Assembly: GCA_030374735.1 (NCBI GenBank)
Contig: JASCIV010000014.1
Coordinates: forward strand, 1 to 64,000
DNA: 64,000 nucleotides
Source: Gracilaria caudata
Taxonomy: Eukaryota > Rhodophyta > Florideophyceae > Gracilariales > Gracilariaceae
Direction of reading: 5' to 3'
Within the stretch, counting starts at the first letter, position 1; every line of letters starts with the position of its first letter. Positions 40,977 to 50,757 of this stretch are shown here, piece by piece. The notes below the pieces were generated by a model that worked only from the letters and a program-made list of their open reading frames with translations, ran no database searches and had not been told where the DNA came from. Both the position numbers and the translations under genes were made by a program.

Positions 40977-42467
40977 TGCAGAACTGGTTTGTTGTGTTCA
41001 AGGACGAAGATGCATCCGTTGTCCAGGAATAGAAACCATTCTCATGCAGGAGTACAGTAGCAAGGAACGTGAGAATGCCGATTTGGCAGTCTGAGACTGC
41101 ATCGCTCTCTTTTGTGAATTTGTGGCTCTGCAACATGCATGATGATCACCCGAGCGTTGTCTGGCGGACACCCATGCCATGAAAACGGCCGTTTCGCAGA
41201 TTTTGCAGAAAGCTGAAAACCAGATTCTTCCCTTTTGAAGAAGGCAAGTGCATTGCGGCGGGAAAGATGCAGAGCAACACTATTTGGACAATGTTGATGT
41301 CTTCGAGACGATCTTGTTTGGTTCCAACCACTTTGAATCCCCATCACGCACGATTGTCATCGAGATGATGTTCGAGGACTCTTTCAAGAACTTTTGCCAA
41401 GTGTGCATTGTCTCTCAAACAGGCTGCACGTAGCAACAAACCGTCTGCGCTCGGTAACTTTAACACTGCAGATCACGTATCCATGTAGTCGCGATTATGG
41501 AGCCTGCGGCTCCGAGCATGCGGCAGTGTTTCTGACATTGAGAAAGCTGCGGACAGAAGCGCGTTTGAATACCTGCATGCGATGAAATCTGAGGAACGCA
41601 TTGCTTAAACGCGGATTCAAACTCTGTCGAATTTCCCGCGCGATCATTGTTTCTCCTCCTTGAAAATCCACTGTGCGCAAGCTCCTCGCAAAATGATATT
41701 GCGAAAGACAAATGTTGCCCAGCGGGAGAGCAACGATTGTACACATGTGATGGCTGATATTATGGGAAACGAAGAGAGGATTGGGATGACATTGACGGAC
41801 GTCATTTGTTCCGAGTGTGCTTGTATGAATGTTGCTCTCAGAAAGAGAACTACCATTGCTCCCACACGCCTAGAGATGTCAAATATGCAAATCAGAGCTT
41901 TCTTGCCAAGAGGTATAGAAGGCGTCGACTGTGACTACAGTTTGCTTCTGTGACACGATTGCTCTTCATCACCACCACTTGCGGCATCCATATGATGGAC
42001 TCAAAAGGTTACAGATGTACTTCGCCACCGCGCTCATCGTAGGAGACTGCGCACCTAGTTTCGTCGAAGCGGGCCTCAAAAACTACGGGAACAACATCGA
42101 AGATTTAAACTTGCCATTGGTACCGTTGTGCAGTAGTGTTCCTGTTTCTACTAACAAAGGTAGTTATGGACACTTGCCAGTATTCGCGTTTCAGATAGGC
42201 ACTCGTCACTGCGGAATCGGACAACCCGTGCAACCACTGGTTGGTTCCGTTGGTTAGATGTTGGTTGGGTGACGGATAATCATCGAACTTGATAAGATCC
42301 AAAAACTCAAAAACCCATTGTCCGTCACCCTAAAGCCCCTGGCTTTGTCCTTGTAAGGTTTGATACCCTTGTAACGCGGCAGATTCTTTGCTTCTCGTTT
42401 GCGTACTGCTCAGGCGAAGTACATACAGCGGCAAGGGTCTGTGAGCGCCTGACAGAAACAGTACGAC
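40977..42467. other. Gene-free stretch with a broken reading frame
   Basis: On the - strand one frame (about 41460 down to 40903) contains three in-frame TGA codons; its first part, LLLRAACLRDNAHLAKVL, resembles an ankyrin helix pair. Probably a decayed gene. TACCCTTGTA lies at 42364-42373, about 95 bp before the next gene. Confidence 0.35.
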
Positions 42468-42869
42468 ATGCCATCACCACGTCCGCAATCAGTCGGCAAT
42501 GCCAGGCTACCTGCGCTGCTTCCACTCACGCGCAACGCCGCTTCCAACACGCCTAACTCGCGGAAGCGTGGGCGTGAAATTGCCAACGGCGACTCCGTGA
42601 ACCAGAACACGATGATGGTGGCTGACGCAGAAGAGGAGTACATCGACGTAGATATGGCGGTCGCCGAAGCCTATGACGACGATGCTCCAGCTCAAATGGC
42701 TGCAATGCAAAACGTCAACGATGCAGCTTCTCGCACCGGTGTGTTCGTGCCGTTTTACGCTCATCTTGGTGGAGATGATTTTGACGACGAGTACGTAACC
42801 AACGATTTCGATCCTTCAGTATATTTGGCTACTAACCGCTACGATGTTTCCTCCAGTAACTTGGAGTGA
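42468..42869 (+). CDS. Small acidic protein, paralogue of 39100 gene (copy 2)
   Basis: A 133-residue member of the same pair: MPSPRPQSVGNA opening, SRKRGREIAN basic element, acidic middle with an EEEYIDVDM run, and the C-terminal FVPFYAHLGGDD followed by DDEYVT. The tail extends 16 residues past this block with YLATNRYDV. No transmembrane or signal segment. An exact TACCCTTGTA about 95 bp upstream could mark the transcription start or 5' UTR; no TATA box is seen. Sharing of both ends but not the middle suggests selection on the basic element and the aromatic-acidic block. Function unknown. Confidence 0.65.
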   Translation: MPSPRPQSVGNARLPALLPLTRNAASNTPNSRKRGREIANGDSVNQNTMMVADAEEEYIDVDMAVAEAYDDDAPAQMAAMQNVNDAASRTGVFVPFYAHLGGDDFDDEYVTNDFDPSVYLATNRYDVSSSNLE

Positions 42870-43661
42870 AAGCGCTATAAATCTAGCCCCAACTCCGGTG
42901 GACAAGGTATTTGCGCTTCACAATCGTTCTTCTTGTCCGCCTGCCAGTTCCATATTTCGTAGTCTCACTGTGGAGAACCCAAATATTGAAAAGAATTCCA
43001 CAGAGTACCGACTACGTTCTCCGTGATCAACGCTCAGCAACTACTTGTATAAACGAACGCTGGGGAGACCCGTTGTCACTTTATTATCGCAGGGAAACAC
43101 CCCAAGCTCGCTCGTGTGTCATGCAAGACTTCCAGGTCTAAACAAACATATTTCTTAAGATGCTACGCTCTATTCTATGAAGAACACTGAGTTTCTATCG
43201 CTCACCGTGTGAACCACCGAAGTGAACGTTTTGGTTTAAAAGTGCAGAAGGAGATATACCCAATTACATTTGTGCAGTCCTAGTGGTGAAGTACATTTGA
43301 ACCAACTGAGTTTCACCGCATTTTGCTTTACTCGAATACGCATATTCCGATGCGCTTGATTTTGGCGTCAATCATTGGGCGTGAACCACGATTCCCTTTT
43401 ACATGTTTCTCCACGGACTTCTTGCGACCGTACGCGTCGATGCATTTGAGACCTTCTTGCAAACGGAACCCTCTGGGTTGTAATCCCCATGTTCTCCAAC
43501 CAATTTTTTTTGCACACTCCTTCAAAGCATTGGAACCCGGGTTTGCAAACCCAAAATAGATGCTGTCCACATGGGTTTTCCAGATGACTTCGGTTTCACA
43601 CAGATTCTTGTCTGCGGAGTTCCAGCACATATAGTTCAATGAACGCAGACAGAACGGCGAG
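42870..43661. other. Gene-free stretch
   Basis: No gene supported. A 103-codon - frame (43328-43639) next to the Cys-rich gene has five Cys but no similarity to its repeats. Confidence 0.35.
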
Positions 43662-44501
43662 CTAGACAGTTACTCCGGTACGAATTTTTCGCTTAACGCA
43701 GATTCCATGGGAGCAAAGTAAATCAGTATCACAAATCGAGAATGGATCTTGTCCGCACCTTCTACCAGGGCCTACTGGAATCACGCACCGACTCTTTTTT
43801 CGTGTGCCAGTACAAACCGTGCCGTACCCACATAGAGAGGCTCTTGGGTTGCAATCACCGCCAGGCGGAACTTTTGGTCTTCGGCATGTGCCACCGATAC
43901 AGAGCAATCCACTACGACACACCCGAAAAATGTCGTGCCCGCAACGCCTCCCGGGTCCCATGATGGGAGCGACACATCTCTTCCTGTTTCTACTTCCAGC
44001 GCAAATGGTGCCCTTGACACAAATAGAGCCTCTGGGTTTACAATCACCGCCTTCCGGGACTCTGCGCTTGCGACAGAAACCGCTAACGCAGTGCAATCCA
44101 GCTTTGCAGACCCAAAACGGATCTTGTCCGCAACGTTTTCCAGGACCCATGGGAGTCACGCACCTTTTCCGATGACCCTTTCCCGCGCACAGGGCACCAT
44201 CGACACAAACTGAACCGCGTCTCCAGCAACTGTGTCCCAGAAGCACTTGCCGTTTCACACAAATACCACGAAGGCACTTCAAACCACGCTGACAAACAGA
44301 ATAAGGGTCCGTACCACATCTTTGGCCGACCGTCATTGGGGAAACACACCTCCTCCCAAGGAATCGACCGGCGCACATTTTATGGCGTGGACAATCAAAG
44401 CAACCATAGCGTGGGAATTTAAAAAACTTCTCTGATACGGTCATCGAACCGCAGCACAGAGTCATGAGAAGGACAAATATGAAGAGCGAAAGGGACATCA
44501 T
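43662..44501 (-). CDS. Secreted protein of four tandem 8-Cys repeats
   Basis: A 279-residue protein: signal peptide (about 1-18, LFIFVLLMTLCCG), then four tandem repeats of about 60 residues. Repeats 2 and 4 have identical cysteine spacing, C-x6-C-x5-C-x8-C-x9-C-x7-C-x5-C-x4-C; repeat 3 differs by one residue in one gap; repeat 1 has a shortened first gap (x2). Each carries RKRCVxPxGPGxRCGxDPF in the middle, with a basic KR(R/K)VP linker between repeats. Four disulfides per module are likely. The pattern is loosely like small disulfide folds of secreted inhibitors or dickkopf-type modules, but I do not recognise the family. Extracellular matrix or defence roles are possible. The + strand frames here are shadows of the repeats. 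Confidence 0.7.
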   Translation of the reverse strand: MMSLSLFIFVLLMTLCCGSMTVSEKFFKFPRYGCFDCPRHKMCAGRFLGRRCVSPMTVGQRCGTDPYSVCQRGLKCLRGICVKRQVLLGHSCWRRGSVCVDGALCAGKGHRKRCVTPMGPGKRCGQDPFWVCKAGLHCVSGFCRKRRVPEGGDCKPRGSICVKGTICAGSRNRKRCVAPIMGPGRRCGHDIFRVCRSGLLCIGGTCRRPKVPPGGDCNPRASLCGYGTVCTGTRKKSRCVIPVGPGRRCGQDPFSICDTDLLCSHGICVKRKIRTGVTV

Positions 44502-45772
44502 CGTGGTGAATAAGACACGTTTCTTGTTTGCTGCGGTAGCAACAATCTGCCACCGCTACAAGAGGTGGTGAAACAAAACACACTCCATCACCACAGTCTC
44601 TTAGGTACTAGTGCTAGACGGGACTTCATGTTCGGGCTTCTAAGGAAATACAGCTCTTCTTTGGAGAAGGAGAGTGCCGACGGAGAGGAATGCATTTTCT
44701 GAACTGCAGTGTAATCAGAGTGCACTAGAATGGCCGAGAAAGGACATTGGCTGAAGCAAAGATACGTTCAAGACGCAGGTTTCCAACTCGGGAGGCGCTT
44801 GCTCCATCCTGGTATGAAGGCCAATGCGATGCAAGAAACTGGCAAGGGTATGAGGGATAGCTCTCAGATTTGATAATGCATAATTGAGCTCGGTGGAGAG
44901 CATAAAATGCAGAAAGAATTCTTTCTCTCTCTAACGAAGAGATCATAGGTTTGACTGTGAAGTTGCTGCGTGCGATGTAAAAGCACGATGTTTACACGAA
45001 GAATACTAACTTTGCGATACGTTGGACTTTTCAACTGGAGAGTTGCTACCATGGAGACGTCTTCATCCACCGAAGTAGTCACTTCAGCAGAAGAGAGCAT
45101 GGAATCAGAGTTCTCAGCTGTCATGCAGCAATTGTGAGCTTCGTACGAGAATGAGGTGAAGCTGTAGGTTCCTCCCGATAGTCAGAATCGAAACCGCGAG
45201 CTTATGTGCTCATAAAAAGAAGAAGAAACCGCGATGATACGCTACCCTTGTTCATGGAAAGGTGCCACAATTTGTCTAACGGAGGAAAGGGGATTCTCCC
45301 TTGGCCTTCAATGCTTTCTTCCCCTTCAATGGGAGTGGAAGGTAACTTCTGGGAACTAATATGCAAACTTTTTGAACATTCTTTAAAGGTTTTTAGTAGG
45401 AGCATTCCATTCTACCCTTGTATAGCTCTCTTGCGCCTTTTCCAGCTAATCCATACTTTCTTGTTCGCTTTCTCTCATTAGCAGGAGAAGCGTTCCTGCT
45501 TCTCCTATACATGTATACAGTTTTCGTTACGTGCAAAAAGTCTATCACCATGGACACTTCTGGAGAACACTTCTGAATGGCTCTGTGGATCTAGATTCAT
45601 CTTTGAGGTAGCGTTCCCCTCTTACCTTTGTATATCTCATTAATGGCAGCTCATCGAATTAAAGTATCAGATCCTGGTTTTGGAAAAGGGCACCCTGCGA
45701 GTAATTGCTAAAGCAGAATCAAGACTTACACAATTAAGGGTTCTGTACATGTGGAGAATACCAGCTTTAGCG
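44502..45772. other. Gene-free stretch
   Basis: No gene supported. Contains TACCCTTGTT (45243), exact TACCCTTGTA (45413) and TACCTTTGTA (45623) at spacings of 170 and 210 bp, all on the + strand. Confidence 0.4.
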
Positions 45773-45869
45773 CAAGTCGTCGATGAATAGATACAACTTG
45801 TATCATACAAGCACGCCATGACGGACCCATACATTGTATGACGGCCTGCATGTTTTCATCGACGACTTG
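45773..45869. repeat. Inverted-repeat element able to fold as a three-arm structure
   Basis: The perfect 14-bp arms caagtcgtcgatga (45773-45786) and its complement (45856-45869) enclose two smaller perfect palindromes, CTTGTAT-C-ATACAAG (45797-45811) and CATAC-att-GTATG (45828-45840). A 7-bp direct repeat, atgacgg, flanks the second. It can fold as a three-way junction as RNA or single-stranded DNA. It lies about 190 bp before TAF10, so it could be in that gene's leader or promoter, or be a fold-back transposon relic. Confidence 0.6.
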
Positions 45870-46054
45870 TGCACGTGTACACACGCCAAAATTTGTTTTT
45901 GGGCGCGGCGCCTAGAGTACCCTCTTCGCGGAGGCTGGGCCCCCATCTGCAGAGGTTGCAGCTGTCGTTGCTTCCCCGTCCTGGCACAGCGAAACAGCGC
46001 GGGAAGCAATTACGCACCTGCAGCCATCCAACAGCGGGGCGGCCGCGACTCACA

Positions 46055-46483
46055 ATGGACTCCATCAACACCCCGCAAGAGCGCTATGAGTTGGAGAAAT
46101 TCGTAGCCAGTCTCGACGAGTACAGCCCGACTCTGCCGGACAATCTAGTAAGCCATTTTCTCAACCGAGCCGGCTTCCAATCCGAAGACACTCGTGTCCG
46201 TCGCCTAGTCGCACTTGCCACCCAGAAGTTTATCGCGGATGTTGCAAACGAGTGTATAGCGCGCTCTCGTATGCGTCTTGCGGCTGTGCCCGCTCCCAAG
46301 AAGGGGCGAGAGCATATGAAGCTTGTCCTCACAATGGAGGATCTGGAAAGCGCTTTGCGCGAGTTTGGGGTCAACGTCAAGAAGCCGCCATACTTTGCTG
46401 ATTCCACTACGGCTGGCGCTGAACATGTGGTTGTCCCGAAGACAAACCAGGCACAACCTAACGCACCAAAGCCGAAGACATGA
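46055..46483 (+). CDS. TAF10: Transcription initiation factor TFIID subunit 10
   Basis: A 142-residue histone-fold subunit of TFIID (and SAGA in other eukaryotes). Landmarks in order: LDEYSPTLPD, SHFLNRAGFQ, the long central helix RLVALATQKFIADVANECIAR, and the C-terminal LTMEDLESALREFGVNVKKPPYF, all characteristic of TAF10. The short N-terminus lacks the long extension of animal TAF10, as in plants. Start at 46055 because the conserved domain begins a few residues on; an upstream in-frame ATG at 45869 would add a basic, non-conserved leader. A Pro/Gln tail ends the protein. Nuclear. Its 3' end faces the HCF136 gene across about 300 bp. Confidence 0.95.
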   Translation: MDSINTPQERYELEKFVASLDEYSPTLPDNLVSHFLNRAGFQSEDTRVRRLVALATQKFIADVANECIARSRMRLAAVPAPKKGREHMKLVLTMEDLESALREFGVNVKKPPYFADSTTAGAEHVVVPKTNQAQPNAPKPKT

Positions 46484-46785
46484 TCTACGCATTCTGCTCT
46501 GCCATTTTTGACGAACAGCCGTTTCCGTTTCACCGCGTTTCACGCGCATGTTGCATACGACACAAGCATGTGTGCGCGGCATGCCCCCTAATGTTTCTAA
46601 TGTTGTACTGCACGATTCGTGTTGTGGACAAATTCTTAGTGCCAGTTTTACTGGTGGTTGGTTATTGAAGGGCTTACCGAGTGTTCTACGGGGGTTAAAA
46701 GGATATCCCCGGGCTGTTGCCACAGTGTTTGCGCTCAATACTAAAGCGTGTGAATGTGTGTCTCACGAAGACGATACACAGTGTG

Positions 46786-48024
46786 TTACGCAGTGTCTTG
46801 AGGATTATACCGCAAAACGACCCCGTTTGCGCCCAGCGCGAATGCAGTGTCCTTACCAAAGAACTTGATTCGATAAATGTTTGCTCCAACTTTGCCGGTC
46901 TTGTCATCTCTTCTCCAAGAATTACCCCCATCTTCCGAACGATAAAGCGTTCCGCCTCCCACCGCAGCCCATACTTCCGACGTATCAGGTCTAAATGCAA
47001 CATCTAGAATTCCGTAACCACCAGAGCGAATATCCACCTTGTTAAATTTGAGCAGTTCAGTGCTTTCCAGGTCAGGATTCTTTTGCGTAAACGACAAACC
47101 TCCTCCCCGTGTGGCCATCCACACCCCGTCATTCACGTCGTTGTTGACAAATCCCATTGCCTGAATTCGTCTAGAAGAATCCCTTGCATGCGGGATCCAG
47201 AATTCCTGACCCGGTTTCCATGTGAGGAAGAAATTTCCTCTTGATGAAATGGCAAGATAGGCGCCGTAAGCATCCCTGAGCACTTGAATGATTGAGCCTG
47301 TAAAATACGACGCACCAGTGACGCCAGAAGAGATGGTGCGATTCAAAGTAGCATCAATAGTTTCACGGACTTGAGCCTTCCAGTTTCGACCCCCGTTATC
47401 GGTGACGTACACTGCGCCGGCGTTGGTGGTCATTTCAGCTTTCTGCGGACCGAGGGCGGTGATAGCTACCGGTTCCCCTGGCAACTTGGGACTGAGAGGG
47501 ACACGTTCCCAAGACTTTCCAGAGTCGGAAGTGTGAAGCAAGAGCGAAGGTTTTCCAATCACCCATCCTTCCTGTCCCCTGAAGGTGACGACCTCGAAGC
47601 GATAGTTAAGCTCCTCATCGGCGTCCAGACGGGCGAAGGTTCGCGGCTGCCATGTGACACCGCGATCAAAACTCTCAGCCACCGTTCCGCGAGAGCCAAC
47701 CAGAAAGCCGTGCGAGGGATCAACGGGGGAGAAATCGATGTCGTAGATGGTCTGCGAGGAATCTAGTTCAACCTGGGTCCATGCGGGCGGCTCCAACACT
47801 CGTTCGGCTGTGGAAGGGGTAGCGGGAAGTTGGAGAGCAGCTAGCGCGGCGGCGGAAAGAAATGAACGGCGATGCAATTTAAACGAGCCTTGGGATTGAT
47901 CGACTGAAGTTGACATTCGAGTGCGCGCGGCATTTTGGCGCTGCGCGCTTGACACAGAGATACGTGATGTGAAGTAAGTGGCGCGTAATGGGGCGGACGC
48001 CACGAAGAAGAGATGCGGCGACAT
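46786..48024 (-). CDS. HCF136: Photosystem II stability/assembly factor HCF136 (Ycf48)
   Basis: A 412-residue thylakoid-lumen seven-bladed beta-propeller needed for early photosystem II reaction-centre assembly, where it binds newly made D1. The N-terminus has a plastid transit region (1 to about 45) and then a lumen signal: twin Arg at 52-53 (RRSFL), hydrophobic AALAALQLPA, so Tat export. The propeller begins at about residue 78 (PPAWTQVELDS) with repeated GxxGW/SxDxGxxW blade motifs (for example SDSGKSWERV, EDGGNSWRRDD). Length and repeat number match plant and cyanobacterial homologues. The divergent neighbour is another likely plastid protein gene (384 bp between starts), so a shared promoter is plausible. 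Met37 is an alternative start. Confidence 0.95.
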   Translation of the reverse strand: MSPHLFFVASAPLRATYFTSRISVSSAQRQNAARTRMSTSVDQSQGSFKLHRRSFLSAAALAALQLPATPSTAERVLEPPAWTQVELDSSQTIYDIDFSPVDPSHGFLVGSRGTVAESFDRGVTWQPRTFARLDADEELNYRFEVVTFRGQEGWVIGKPSLLLHTSDSGKSWERVPLSPKLPGEPVAITALGPQKAEMTTNAGAVYVTDNGGRNWKAQVRETIDATLNRTISSGVTGASYFTGSIIQVLRDAYGAYLAISSRGNFFLTWKPGQEFWIPHARDSSRRIQAMGFVNNDVNDGVWMATRGGGLSFTQKNPDLESTELLKFNKVDIRSGGYGILDVAFRPDTSEVWAAVGGGTLYRSEDGGNSWRRDDKTGKVGANIYRIKFFGKDTAFALGANGVVLRYNPQDTA

Positions 48025-48408
48025 TGTGGTTGATGCCGTTGATGCGCGGGAGTGGCGGAGATGGCGAAACTATTCAAGCGCGCAGAGCTGGGAATGTTAG
48101 TTGACCAAATATGGAGCGATGGGGGGCTGGCGATTGAGGAGATTGGGCACCTGCGTGGTAATCTCAGCGAGCACCTCCTGGCCGTTGAAGCGCGTACGAT
48201 GCGCAACAGCGCGTGCACACGCTCCCTCCTCGCATCCCATCGGTGACGCTTCATCTGTGAAACGGCGCATTTTTTTTCATTCCTGTGCCAGGAATCCTGG
48301 CACGGCAAGGCGTTTCTGCTGCTGCTTCTCGTTGCTTTTCTCTGGTTGTCCAATCTCGGTGCCTTTTCCTTTCCCCTGGAGCAAGGCAAACTGCGAGGAG
48401 TGTGAGAG

Positions 48409-49311
48409 ATGAGGCCCTCGGCCTTCATCCATTCGGTGCCTCTTCTTTCCAACTCCCGCCCTTTGCGACTTGTCACGAAACAAACCTCGTGGAAGAAGCT
48501 CACCCGACGAAGAACGCAGCTCATCCCAGTGTGCAAGTCTGAATCGCCTCCACGGTCGTCTTCACTTCAAGAGCTTTTATGGCGCGCGCCGCCCACCGTC
48601 GCGTATATCCTGTACATGAACCATCTCTTTTTTCAATCGCCAACCGGTGCCATCGCCATTCAGTCTTCTCTGAATGAAGCCATTCAGCTGTCACTCAATT
48701 TTTGCTACATAACACCACTTCTGCAGCCGCAAACAGCTCCCGTCCTTCACCCCGTGCTCGAAGGCTTGTTTCATCTTGTCGTTTCGTGGGCACTTCTTCT
48801 TTTTGGTTTCATGTCCGAAGACAATCCGCCCAGAAGCAGACCTCCCTCGGCGACACTGTTCTTCGTCGGAGCCGCATTTCTAACCAACATAATATATATG
48901 CCGTACCTCATCTTCCGAGAAAAGCCCACCAGCGATTCACAAAGCCCTTCAAACGCATTTCAGAGACTTGGTGAATCTGTGTACCTACCCGCGTTCTGTG
49001 TGACCCTAACAGCCATTTCTTCTTTATGGGCGCTTTTTGCGAGACCCGAGTATGGCAATTTGCAAACGCGCATCGCTTCTTTCAAGAACGTTCTTTTCTC
49101 CGACATATTGGCGTATTCGTTCGCAGTTGATTTAATCATGTTCTCTCTTTTTCAATCATGGCTCGTGCGAGACGATGCCAATCGACGCAAATGGAAGCAA
49201 GATTCGATTAAGATTTTTGCAGTGAATGCCACCATAGTACCATTCCTCGGCTTGGCGTACTACCTATTCCAGCGTGCAAGACATTCGAGCTGTAGCAAAC
49301 AAAAAAAGTAA
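48409..49311 (+). CDS. Conserved plastid membrane protein, uncharacterised
   Basis: A 300-residue protein with a Ser/Arg-rich leader (about 1-50), fitting a plastid transit peptide, and roughly five or six hydrophobic helices. The segment NFCYITPLL...HPVLEGLFHLVVSWALLLFGFMSED resembles an unnamed protein conserved in plants and cyanobacteria (recalled, not checked). No catalytic motif is visible, and the C-terminus is Lys/Ser-rich. It is divergent from HCF136 and its stop is only 17 bp from that of the EamA gene, so their 3' UTRs must overlap. Envelope or thylakoid location is inferred. Confidence 0.65.
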   Translation: MRPSAFIHSVPLLSNSRPLRLVTKQTSWKKLTRRRTQLIPVCKSESPPRSSSLQELLWRAPPTVAYILYMNHLFFQSPTGAIAIQSSLNEAIQLSLNFCYITPLLQPQTAPVLHPVLEGLFHLVVSWALLLFGFMSEDNPPRSRPPSATLFFVGAAFLTNIIYMPYLIFREKPTSDSQSPSNAFQRLGESVYLPAFCVTLTAISSLWALFARPEYGNLQTRIASFKNVLFSDILAYSFAVDLIMFSLFQSWLVRDDANRRKWKQDSIKIFAVNATIVPFLGLAYYLFQRARHSSCSKQKK

Positions 49312-49328
49312 GGACGGTTTGTATCCGT

Positions 49329-50423
49329 TTAGAGTTTGAGACTGACGTTTGGTTTGAATGAAGGTATATTGACATGGTCATCATTCATGGCAACTTTGGA
49401 GACACAGGCTGATAGGATGAACAAGGCACCGATAAGAGCGTTGAGTTGCATTGTCTCGCCACACAAGTACGAAGCAAGAGCGGCGGCCCAGAGCGGTTCG
49501 GTAGACATCAAAACAGCCATTTCACTGGCATGAACTCGCTTCAAAGCAACATTTTGTAACCATACAGAAAGAGCAGTAGTTACTACGCCTGTATAAAGTG
49601 TGCAGAGAGCCATGTCCACATTTGAAAACGTTGCAGAGATTGCGAAGCCGCCGGTGTCGACAACGCTCCACATTGTAGACAAGGCGGCGATCACAGCCAG
49701 CTGAATGGATGACAAAGCAGCTACGTTGTCTGGATATCTTGCTGTGGCGCGTTCGTTCAAAGCAAAACCAGCCGCGAATGCCACTGCCTGCAGAAGCGCA
49801 AAGATGTCATTGGTTCCGAATGGCAAACCGTTGGACGCCTCCAGAAAGGTGACGCCCGTAACAGCAAGCAACGCGGGTAACATCACTGATCTCAACGACT
49901 GATTAGCATCAGTGGAAAACAAAGCAAGTCCGGAACGTTGTAACAACGGCACGATCACAACCGCCAACGCGCAGCAAAACGCACTGGTGGATGCATGTGC
50001 ATGAACGCCACTCAACGACAACGCCTGCGTGAAATACCCCAGGAAAACAAAAGCGCCGATCACAGAAGCGTCTCTCAAAAACTGCATCGTCCACTTGCCG
50101 CGCGCAGCGAACGGCAACGTAGCAAGCGACGCAAACGTGAAGCGCGCGCAAGCGCACAGTGACGGAGAGAGATGGGCGGTCTGCACATGTTTGACGACGG
50201 GAAAATTGGTGCCCCACACTGCTGCGACGAGTAACAGCAACGCGCGTGGCGCGAGATAGGACAGAGGCGAGGCCGGGCTCGTCGACGAAGGCGGTGCGGT
50301 CGACTGTCCCGCACTCATGCGCAGCGGCGCGCGCCGCGACGCGACAACCGGACGCGACGAAACAGCCGGACGGGTGTGCGTAGCGATGTTTGACAGCGGC
50401 AGCGATGGAATGAAGGCGGCCAT
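49329..50423 (-). CDS. EamA/DMT-family transporter, probably plastid
   Basis: A 364-residue drug/metabolite-transporter protein with ten predicted helices in two EamA halves, each with the conserved WGTNFPVVK-type or EPLWAALASYLCGE-type signature. The N-terminus (1 to about 55) is rich in Ser, Arg and Ala, acid-free, fitting a plastid transit peptide. Start chosen at 50423; an in-frame ATG at 50510 would put several acidic residues into the leader. Substrate unknown: relatives carry amino acids, nucleotide sugars or phosphorylated compounds. The 3' end converges on the plastid membrane protein gene, and the 5' side is divergent from UTP7 (334 bp between). Confidence 0.8.
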   Translation of the reverse strand: MAAFIPSLPLSNIATHTRPAVSSRPVVASRRAPLRMSAGQSTAPPSSTSPASPLSYLAPRALLLLVAAVWGTNFPVVKHVQTAHLSPSLCACARFTFASLATLPFAARGKWTMQFLRDASVIGAFVFLGYFTQALSLSGVHAHASTSAFCCALAVVIVPLLQRSGLALFSTDANQSLRSVMLPALLAVTGVTFLEASNGLPFGTNDIFALLQAVAFAAGFALNERATARYPDNVAALSSIQLAVIAALSTMWSVVDTGGFAISATFSNVDMALCTLYTGVVTTALSVWLQNVALKRVHASEMAVLMSTEPLWAAALASYLCGETMQLNALIGALFILSACVSKVAMNDDHVNIPSFKPNVSLKL

Positions 50424-50757
50424 GGCGATGCGGATGCGCGCGAGAACGAAGGGGCTCGCACCGCCATCGCCCGCCCACAGGGAGATGATGGTTTCTATGG
50501 CGGCGGGCATTGTTCATCGCAGAAGATGGCGTTCACCAATCACGGCGAGAACCGGCGACACACGTGTAGGGTTTCCCGCGACGGTTGCAATCCGCCTCCA
50601 CGTGCTGTAATGCACCAGCTGTCAGCATCCAATACGTGGCCAACGTTGAAAGCAAGAACCACGCAAGTGACACGACATGGGAGCCTGCAACAAGCGTACC
50701 GCCGTCGTCTTTTTCGCCGCCATCTCCGAGCATCACAAGCCATTACTCCATTGTCAA

